Shown: positions 13,829 through 24,000 of the stretch, in pieces | Position numbering within the stretch: the stretch's first letter is position 1 | Layout of the letters: each line of letters begins with the position of its first letter | NCBI GenBank assembly: GCA_947184155.2 | Contig: CAMXCT020001613.1 | Location: 576,001 to 640,000 of the forward strand | Length of the DNA stretch: 64,000 bases | Source: Cladocopium goreaui | Lineage: Eukaryota > Sar > Dinophyceae > Suessiales > Symbiodiniaceae | Direction: 5' to 3' | Program-made: the position numbers and the translations under genes | The notes under the pieces: model-generated | Told to the model about the DNA's origin: nothing | What the model saw: only the letters and a program-made list of their open reading frames with translations | The model's database searches: none

Positions 13829-14002
13829 ACATTGTGTAGCTAGCAAATTTTGACAACTTGATAGCATTTGACCATCAATGGGATTTATAAACAGATTTGG
13901 GAAAAATCTTATTTCGCCTTGAATTTTCATCCACGCATTCTTGATTCACATCAGTGTGACAGGTTGTCCTGGCAAGGTTGCTCTGGAACGTCCTCCATTT
14001 AT

Positions 14003-14064
14003 AGATAGTTTGCCTTTAAGAATGGTGATTTTCCATAGCAAGCCCGTTAAATTACCAGAGGGTA
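14003..14064. mobile_element. Half copy of family 1 MITE (copy D)
   Basis: Only the right half is recognisable: AATGGTGATTTTCCATAGCA followed by AAATTACCAGAGGGTA. No matching left terminus lies within 150 bases upstream. Confidence 0.5.
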
Positions 14065-14328
14065 TCAGAAGACAATAACCAGATGATATATGTTGCCATC
14101 ATATAGATTTGAATCCTGTCATTTTTTGGGGATATGTAGTCGAAAACAGACTCCTGATCTCTGGAACGAAGATGGAGAACTCCTGTTGCAACTGGGGATT
14201 TGTTGAGAATCCCGTATGATCAGGCTCATTTCGGTAAATTAACACCGTGTTATATCACCATTTGTATCACCAGATCAAACAACATAAGCTGATTTAGGAC
14301 CCGTGTATAAAAACGGAATACAAGAGTA

Positions 14329-14502
14329 TACCCTCTGGCAAACTAACATAGCTATGGAAAATCACCATGTGAATAGGCAAATCAACTATAAAAGGTATTT
14401 TCAATAATTGAATCAACTATATTGATTAACTATACCCCTGATATCTCCTGATATTGATTTAGTTGATTATCAATAGCACCTGTTAGTCATTACCAGAGGA
14501 TA
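14329..14502. mobile_element. Introner-like MITE, family 1, copy E with internal expansion
   Basis: Starts TACCCTCTGGCAAACTAACA and ends GTTAGTCATTACCAGAGG. At about 174 bp it is some 65 bp longer than its relatives, with extra TTGATTAACTA/GATATTGATT sequence in the middle. The left end reads CTGGCA rather than CTGGTA, so this copy has GC where the others have GT. Confidence 0.65.
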
Positions 14503-14872
14503 TCAACTCATCGCTTTCCAAATCGCCATATTTTCCTTGGTGAATCCCAAGGTGCGACCGCTGGGCGCCAGATGTTTCGCAGCGGCCAAGGTGTGCCGAA
14601 TGTCGGGAGGATCGGAGGGGTTTATAAATGGAATATAATGATGGGAATGTCATAGGCATCATAGGCATTCAATGAGGATATAGTGGGATATATAAGCTAC
14701 TCGAGGTTATTTATCATAGTTGATATATAGTTGATTAATAGTGATGGGGATGTAATGGGGATATATAAGGTGATTTAGTGGTGATGAATGGTGATGAACG
14801 GTGTTCTATGGATTTTCATGGCATTCATGGTGATTTAATGGGATATTGATGGGATATAATGGGATACCAAAC

Positions 14873-14996
14873 TGTAAAAACTCCTGCAGTAAAACCATGT
14901 AGTGTATATATCATCGATCTACTCTGTAGCGTTGGTTCAAAAGTGCTAGCAGCTTAGCGGATTTTACCCCATTGTCGGTTGACCTGGTAAAATACA
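14873..14996 (+). repeat. Left LTR, 124 bp
   Basis: Starts TGTAAAAACTCCTGCAG and ends GACCTGGTAAAATACA. Compared with the right copy it lacks one TA in a TATATA run and differs at about three bases in the AAAGTGCTAGCAGC segment. The length is very short for an LTR, leaving little room for a promoter and polyadenylation signal. The polyprotein start lies only 30 bases downstream. Confidence 0.93.
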
Positions 14997-15014
14997 GGTT
15001 ATCAGCCGTAGTCT
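14997..15014 (+). other. Probable primer-binding site
   Basis: The sequence GGTTATCAGCCGTAGTC directly after the left LTR partly resembles the TGGTATCAGAGC type of site, complementary to the 3' end of initiator methionine tRNA, used by many copia elements. The match is imperfect, so the priming tRNA is a guess. Confidence 0.45.
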
Positions 15015-15026
15015 CACTACTTTGCT

Positions 15027-18000
15027 ATGGGGACCCCAATTGACCATCCTCTCGCCGTTCCAGGGTCAGGTCCATCGGCTGTCGCTGTGCCCAATGTGGC
15101 CGGGGGCAACCCCGAGCCGATGGATGACGAAACAATGTTCCAACCCGTTGTCGCGTACTTTACCTTCATACAAAACAACCTGTCCCAGATTACTAGTGGG
15201 AATACCCTGCAAGTCATGAGGGAAGCTGAACAGAGGCACCTTCAGATAATGCATGGAGTAGTTGACTCAATTCGAAACGAATGGTCAAGTAGACTCGTAA
15301 TGCAGGAGCAGGAGTATGAGCAAAGGCTGCAGGAGATTGAAGGTAAGGCCATTAGTGCCGTCAACGAGGAGAGGAAACGAGGCGATGAGATGGAGGTCAG
15401 GTTGAATCAGGCTCAGGCATCGAATGACAAAAGAATAGAGGATGTAAAGGCAGAGGCAAACACAAAGCATGATCAGAAAATTGCAGAGGAAAGGCAACGT
15501 ATCACTAGTGAATTCGAAGCTTCCTATGCACAGACAGTTGAACATGCAAAGAACGCCATAGCTGCCACAAAGAAGCAATATGAAGATCAGGCTGCAATTG
15601 ATCAGGCCAGGTTCATCAGTTTGAGGACCGAGTTCGAGAACTACAAGAAGGAGATGGCCGACAAGATCAATGAGGCAGCGGCTCAGAACCTTAGCCTTCA
15701 GGACCAAATCGATGACCTTCAGGAGCAGTTAAAGCATGTTGCCAAAGCGCAGCATGCCTCCGTTCCGAGAGCATCCGCCCTGAATGCCGAGCCAGCCGCT
15801 ACCACTAGCGTGCCCCACTTCAATATTGCCACTCCCAAAGCATCCGATGCACAGGCTGCCAAAGGCAGTGACGAGCCGATTCATGAGTTGAAGACGCCTG
15901 CAGTGTTGGCACAAGAAGCAAAGGCCAAGTTGGATGAGCTGCTCAAAGGTGGCAGTCCCAAGCAAAAGCCGGCTGTCGGCAACGACCAGCCTCAATTGCC
16001 AACGCAGTCAGGGTTTTTCACTCCCACTGAAGCTATCAAAACTCCCCCAAATGACTCCCCCAAGAGCGTAACCAAGCAACAGCAAGTTATGGGTCCCTCA
16101 GATCTTATTGAATTGGTGAAAGCCTTAACCCAAAGGGAAGAAAAGGATAAGCCAAAAACTAAGGAGGCCGAACTCATCAAGCTGAACAACATGCCCGCTC
16201 CGGAGTCGTATAGGACTTGGAAGAATCATGTCAGGGATGAAGTGAAAAGCTGTTCAGATCGCCCGGATGAGGCGTGGCTCTGGCTCAATGAAGTGTACGA
16301 TCAAGAGTGCACCAGAGAGCAGTTGGAGAAGAAACTCCAAGATCCTGGAAAGTTCCTCACGCTGGATACAAAGTTATCAGCAGCGCTCACACGCTCAGCC
16401 GGAGGGGACCTCGCAACTAGGATCTTGAATTTCAAGGAGCAGCAATCCCGAAAAGGCATCCAGGTCAGGGGAAGGTATGTTCTGCTCATGTTTGAGGACT
16501 ACTTCAAGACATCAGAAGAAGCAGGTAGCCTTTACAGAGTAGAAGATCTTTTGGGTGTTGTCAAAGTAGGCGATACTGTCCAGGATCTCCGAAGATTCAT
16601 CAACAAATGGGATGCTACCCTAGCTGGCATGGCTGTCACCCCCGATGATGCTGTGTTAAGGGACATCTTGTTGAGGCAGATCCGACCAAGTCAGTTGCTG
16701 AAGTATGACATTGAGATGTTTGACCGTGCTCATGAGAAATCCCATGAAAAGTCTTATAGTTTTCTTCACCAATCCATGAAGAACTTGATCGATCGCGAAC
16801 GATTGAGGGAGAACAGGAACCGCATCGCGGAGAAGAACAAGGCTGGGATTAAGGACACAAAGGCCGCACCTGCCAAAGGCGATGGTCGCGGTGGCCGAAA
16901 GGGCTCCCCAAGTCGTGGTAGATCGCAGGAACGAGGTGGCAAAGGTGACAAGATTTGCTATAAGTTCCAAAAGGGTACCTGTGATAAGGGGAAGAAATGT
17001 CCATTTAAGCATGTCAAGGATGACAAATCTCGAACTCAATCACCCAGAAGAACCAAAACACGTTCACCATCAAGGGGCAACAAAGATGATAAGGGGAAGA
17101 AGATGTCCAAGGAAGAAATGGCCAAAACCCCGTGTATCTATCATGCCCAGGGAAAGTGCAGACGTGGTGACAAATGTTTTTATAAGCATGATGACAAAGC
17201 TGCTGCCGCCACCAAAGACACCAAAAGGGCTAATTCACCCGCTCCTAAGAAGAAGAGCAAGGATTCCACAGCCGCTCCATGCCTGATCCAGAAGTTTGCA
17301 TGCATCGTGCGAAAACAGCCGAAGGCAACTTCGTGCTCTGATGAGTCAAGTGTCAGCATGAAGCGTCTTAGATTCCGAAAGGCCCCACATGTGATCGAGG
17401 TGAAAGCAGTTGGTCATCAAGTCCCAGTCAAGCACCGTCCAAGAGAGTTCACTAAGGTGTACAAAACAGCTGAAGACGTTCCAGTTTCATCCAAGGTTGA
17501 ACAACATGAGGCTCAAGTTCGTGCAAGACAGCTTCAAGAAACTGTGAAACTTCATGATTCAGATGTTGCACCTAGTTGTGGGTTTTGTTGTTGGAATGAG
17601 GACACACGTGACATCACATGCAAAGAGTGCAGGTTCGTCAGCGGTCCCAAAGCTCTTAGAGACATTGGTCGTTTCCCGTCAATTGCCACAGCTGCGCCAA
17701 AGGCCGGCGTTAGTTGGCTTGTCGACTCAGGTAGTGAATCCGATCTTGTGTCCAAAGGAATGCTGAGGGATGTCAGTGCCAAGAACTGCCGTGCAGCCGA
17801 GCATCCGATTTCCTTAGTCACAGCCAATGGTTCGACCGAGGCAAACGAGGTTGCTGATGTCAAGTTGTCCGCATTGCCAGATCCCGTGCATCCGTATGTA
17901 CTTGATCATACCCCAGCTGTGCTCTCCGTAGGAACGAGATGTGTAGATCAGGGTTACAGTTTCGTATGGCCTGCCAATGGCAAACCAATCCTAGTCCGTC

Positions 18001-21000
18001 CAGATGACAAGGTCGTCCAGCTCAAGATCGAAGGTCATGTCCCAGTTTTGGATGATAGTTGCAAGGTTTATCCCAAAGATCAATTTCAAAAGGATAAGCA
18101 CCTCAGAAAGTTGTTTGCAATGCCGACCTCACGGTCGAGCTCAAAAGCCAAACGGGACGAAGCCCAAGATGAAGAGCAATTGGATGAGCAGGTCGAGGAT
18201 GACGCTCAGCAGGAGTACATCCGAAGCCGCAAGACTGAGGATCTGTTGGCCGAAGCTGCAAGTACCCAACATCAGTACACGCATTTCCCCAAGAACCCCT
18301 TTTGCAGAACCTGCCAACGAGCAAGGATGATGGCACCTCAGGCACGAAAGAAAGGTGGTCAGAAGAGAATCGAAACTGAAGTGTTCGGTGACCATGTCAT
18401 TGGGGATCATGTCATCATCAAGAAAAACGTAGAAGAGGGTTTCAGGGGGGAGCAAGTTGCATTGGTGTTGAAAGATCTGCACACCCAATATCGGTATGTC
18501 TACCCTAGCCAGTCCAAGGACTCACAAAGCTGTGTTGATGGTTTGAATCACTTCATTGGATCAAAGGATGATGTTCAAGTTGTGTACACTGACAATTCCC
18601 CAGAATTGATCAGGGCCATCAAGGATTTGGGTTACAGACACCAAACTTCCATTGAATATGTAGATTCATCAAAGTCTTTTGCTGAGCGCGAAGTTCGTCA
18701 GATGTTGGAAGGTGCCCGGAGCAACTTGTTGCAATCAGGACTTCCTTTGAAGATGTGGCCATTGGCCATGCAGCATCATGCGACCGCGATCAACGCAAGC
18801 CCCCAGCTTGACGGCAGTGAATCCCCATGGCAACTCAGGTTTGGTGAAGAGTTCCCTGCAATGCACATTCCATTTGGTGCCAAAGTGTTATTCTGGAATA
18901 ACCCCAAGAGGTTGGATAACACATCAGGTAAGCTCTCCCCAACAGCAAATGAAGGAATTTTCCTTGGGTATTACATCCAACCAGGTCATGATTGGAAGGG
19001 TGAATACTTAGTTGCCAAGTTGGAAGCCGCAGATTATCATGTCAACTGGGGTGCACTGACAATCCAAAGAACAAAGAGGTTGGAATTGCCATCCGAGGGT
19101 TTCATCTTTCCTTTGAAAGCTCTGATTGACTCGAAAGCACCCAAAGCCGATCGCCTCGAGGACCAGGTCATTCCGCAGACACCCAAAGCTGTGCCTCTTG
19201 AGTCCAGGTTGCATCCGCCACAAGATGAGTATGAATACGAGCCAGGTACGCCTCTACCAGCCGACAGCGATGTCGAGCCTGATGCACCCGAAGCGCCCGT
19301 ATTTCCAGATCTCAAATTGACCCCTAAAGGTGAAATAATTCCAGATGGACATCATTGGGATGGTCACCGGATTGTACGTAACTATAAAGGTTCAAAGCGT
19401 CCGGAGGGGATCGACTCAGAATTGTGGAAGATGTTAGGACCCCAAGATAGGAAGTTGATCATCGAGGAAGAAGCAAAGAAAGCAGCCAAGGAGCAGGAGG
19501 AGAAGCCAGCATCTTCATCTGGCAGTAAGGGCAAAAAGAAGAAGTCTTCACCGGCCCGGCTTGAGGCAACTCAAAGCCCTCCTGCAACTGCAAAGCTCGT
19601 AGGCAATGTTTGGGAAATTATTCCAGCCACTTCCCAAAAGTTTTCTGTGCCGGCAATGCCAAAAGTTGCCGCGCCTGCCACAATTGAGCACCGGCCTCGA
19701 ATTAGAGAGCTCGTCAGAGAGAAGATCAAGGAACTTGAGTTCAAGGTCGCACTCGAGCTTTTCGCTTCAGTTGCTAGGCTTGTATCAAAAGATGAGATTG
19801 CCAGCAACCCCAAGGCCAAGGCCGCCCTTGATAAGGAGTGGGATAATCTCCGTAATAAGGGTGTTTGGGATGAGAAGCGTGTTCGTGAATGCCGCGACAT
19901 AGTAGCTGAGGCTCGTCGCAATGGCCAAACTGTGCACCTAGGTCGAATCTTTGAGGCTTGCTATGAGAAGGGTTCTGAATTGCCTGAATCAGACCCTCGC
20001 CGGAAGTTCAAGGGTAGGACGGTTTTCCAAGGGAACAATGTCAGGGACGAGAATTCCGATCACGCACTCTTCAACGAGTTAGGCTCTTCCCCAGCATCCA
20101 TGGAAGCAGCAAAGCTGCTAGATGCTTTCGGTAGTCAGCCCGGGTTCTCCAAACAGCAGGCAGATGCAATCCAAGCCTACATACAAGCCCTCTTCACAGG
20201 GGTGCCCACATGGTTGTCACTTCCACGCAACAGATGGCCCAAAGATTGGGAGAAAAAGTACTGGCAACCCATGGTTCCTATGTTACTTGCCCTTTATGGT
20301 CATCCTGATAGCGGGGGTATTTGGGAAAATCATCTCAATAGCCGTGTGGTGAAACAGGGTTGGAAGCAAATTTTACCTGACATTTGGCATTCAATTTTTC
20401 ATCATCAAGAGCTCAACTGTCTTTTGGTTGTGTATGTAGATGACTTCAAGATGGCTGGCCCTACCGCCAATCTGGAAAAGGCATGGGCAAGCGTCAAGGC
20501 TGCAGTGAACATTGGTGATCCTGAGCCATATGACCGCTACTTTGGCTGTATGCACCGTGAATTTCAAAACATCCGGTTGCCTTCGCAGGCACACCCTTTC
20601 GCATTCGCCTTTGAAGCCAAGAAGTCAGCAGCCGCACAACACAGAACACAAGACTGGTGGGAGCATGATGAAACCAACATGGCATGGATCAGACACCACA
20701 TTCAACCCCGAAAAAGATTGTACCAGCCGGTTGATGAGGGGGGAGATGTAACTTGTCAAAATTCAAGTCGCATAACTTTCTTCGACAAAAAGGTGACATT
20801 AAAAAGTTGTCCTAGCATCACCGACGGGAACAATCAGGGGGGCTATGATGTTTATACGGACGATTGGAAAACATCTAGCAATCAAACAAATGAATTCTGG
20901 ACAGGAAAAACAGTTTTCTGTTACGGACAAGATGGACCTGACAAATTCAAGCAGTTTGCAATGGCAAGTAAAGCCAGACCAGGACCACATCGCGACAAAC

Positions 21001-24000
21001 GCGAGGCGAAAAAGGAAGCCAAGGCCTCTAAGTTCAGGGGGGTTGATCACGCTGTGAAGACAAAAGCTGGCGTCATGGCCAAGCCCGTGAACTTAGTGAG
21101 GTATGACATGAGTGATTTCCTGGGGTCCTGTGTAGAAAACTATTGTAGTCTTGCAAAAGTCAGCCCATCGTCCTTAAAAGAGGTGCCAACACCATTCACA
21201 GATGCTGGCATCGCACGGCCCACACTCAGTGAAGATGAAAAGCCTGGCAAACTCCAGCCAGTGGCCAGCAAGATCTTGATGAAGATACTCTTTGCCGCCA
21301 GAATGGCAAGGTTCGATTTGTTGCGTGCCACACAAAGCTTAGCATCAAGAGTGACAAAATGGTCCATAGAATGCGATGTTGCCTTGCATAGATTGGTGTC
21401 ATACATTCATTGTACAAAGCACCATTTTCTAGAGGGTTTCATTGGGGATGCCTTTGATGAATGCCAACTCTGGCTTTTTGCCGACGCAGATCATGCAGGC
21501 GAACATGATAGCAAGAGTACCACTGGCAGTGCCATTGTGCTTGTAGGCCCCAACACGTATTACCCCTTAAATGCATTCAGTAAGAAACAAACGGTTGTTG
21601 CAATATCTTCAACTGAGGCTGAGGTAGTTGCCGCAAATCACAGCATGAGAGCTGAGGGCATTCCAATGCTGGCCCTGTTTGAGCAGTTGAACCTTTTCAA
21701 GAAGCTACAGGGTAAGCCAGCTCGCGATGCCGCGAAGCCCCAAGAAGATGCCGTGTTCACTAGGATCGACCCTGAAATTGATGAAATCCGTAATGGGAAC
21801 GTCGATACAGGTTGTAGTGCAGCGGACATCAACTCCCTCAAGGCCAGTTTCCCTGAATTTTATCAAGTCAAATTTATGGAGGACAATCAGGCTACTATCA
21901 CAGTCATGTCCACCGGTTCATCAGCATCCATGAGACACATGAACAAAACACAAAACATCAACTTCAAATGGTTGAAACAACAATTTGAATGTAAACAGTT
22001 CGATCTTCTCAACGTAGGAACCAGTTTCCAAGTTGCAGACATTCTTACAAAACCTTTTACCCGACCAGCCCTTTGGTTGCATGCCATTCATCTCATTGGC
22101 ATTGGCCCGACAAAGGTGGAAGAAGCAGCAGCCCGCCACACCGCGGCGCCGAACTCCACTAAGGTGCCAAAACTAGCAACCGCTGCCGGGAATCAGGGGG
22201 GCTCCCAAAAGTCTTTTAAGCCCAGAATGTTGATCGAATTTTGCTGCTCTGATGATTCGAAACTTAGTACCCCAAGAAAGTCCAATGAAGATTGCCACTG
22301 CATTAGGGTTACCGAAAAAGAAGATGGTACCACTAACAGCTGTCGGCAACGGCTAGCCTCCCAAGTCCAAGATTTCAGAAATGATTTCAATGACGGCACT
22401 TTGATACTTTATGCATCGTTGCCTTGTGTTGGAGGTAGCCCATGGGGGAATGTGAATGGCCTTACTGTTGAGGGTCAAGAAAGAATCAAAGAGCAACAAA
22501 AACAGTTTACCAAGTTGTTCAAATCTTTTGTCAAACTTGTGGATGAAGTTTATGATGAACGAACCTTGATAGCATTTGAACTGTCCAAGAATTGCAAATA
22601 TTGGAGATGGCCGATGGTTAGAAAATTCCTCATAGAACGATCCATGACTACTCATCACTTTGATGGTTGTATGTTGGGTGTTCTTGGAAACAACGGTCAA
22701 CCAATGAAGAAAAGTTGGACTATTGCAGGAAACTTCAAAGAACTCGAAGTGTTAGACTCATTCAAATGTGATGGCAAACATGAGCATGATCAAAGTAGGG
22801 GCAAAGCTCTTAAACTTGCTGAGAACTATACCTTCAAGTTGACTGACATGCTCCATGAGTGTTTCCGGGTAGCTGTGGTGGGCCAAACATCCAAAAGGAT
22901 TTCACCCGCTGTCATTCGTGCCTGTCCTGCTAAAATGGCTGACTCGCGATATGCCACAGCACACCCGGCCAGCCGCGAGGCTGCGCTCGAAGCCACACGT
23001 GAGGCTAACAAAGAAGCATGGTTGCTCCTTCACAATCGCATTTTGTTTGCATTGGCCATGCGCAATGAAGGTGAGAATCAGGCTGCTCAGGACCTCGTGG
23101 ATGGACTGATGACTGAATGGACGCCGGCTTCGGCCCTGAGGTTCTACGGTCGAGAGGATCCGCTTGCAGAATACCTTAGCTTCTGCTTTTTGCCAAAGGA
23201 GTCCCACATTGAAAAGATCATGTTGCCAGAGATGCCCGTCAATGATGTAATCTGGATCTTAGTCTCTGACTCGTCATGTGCATTGATCACAGGGCGTAGG
23301 AAAACACTTAAGAAGTTTGACCTGTCCGAGCATTACCGGCAGCGCAAGCCTAAGTATGTGACTGAGTTCATCCATGAGATGCTCTGGGGCAAGACTCTGC
23401 AGAAGCTGGTCAAGCGTGGGATTGAATTGGCCGCGGACGCCCGCGAGCGCTATCCTGATGCACGCATCAACCTGCATTTGTCCTGGTTCGGAAATGAATT
23501 GGTAGGAGAGGATGGGATTGCCCAAAATCCAAATTGGCCGTACGACGGCCCCAACGGGCACTGGCCCACGATCCTGGATGATTGTGAGCGCCACTTGACA
23601 TGGTTTGTCAACAAGGCCCGGGAGTTGGATTTGCAGTCGGCCGGTCTCACGACCGCGCCTTGGAGCGCAGATTATGGCATCCATCCTATCTTTGACCAGT
23701 TCTTTGATGTTTTGGAGCCCCGATTTAAAGCTCTAACCAGCAGCCTGCAAGGGCTTGCCAATCCGAAGTATCCGTGGCTGAGAGCAAAGGGGTACGCCGA
23801 TGCAATGGAATTCAGAGACCAGTGGCATTTCGCCAACTCTGAAGAAAATCGCACGCGTCTTGCTGCCTATTGGACAGCTACCCTTTTCGCAATTGATTGC
23901 GGATGGCGGGTTGGCCGAATTGGTTTGGAGCTTACTCAGTGTGGCCAGGAGACATGGGATGATTTGCGGAGGAACATGAGCGCCGTCCTGGACGAGCTGC

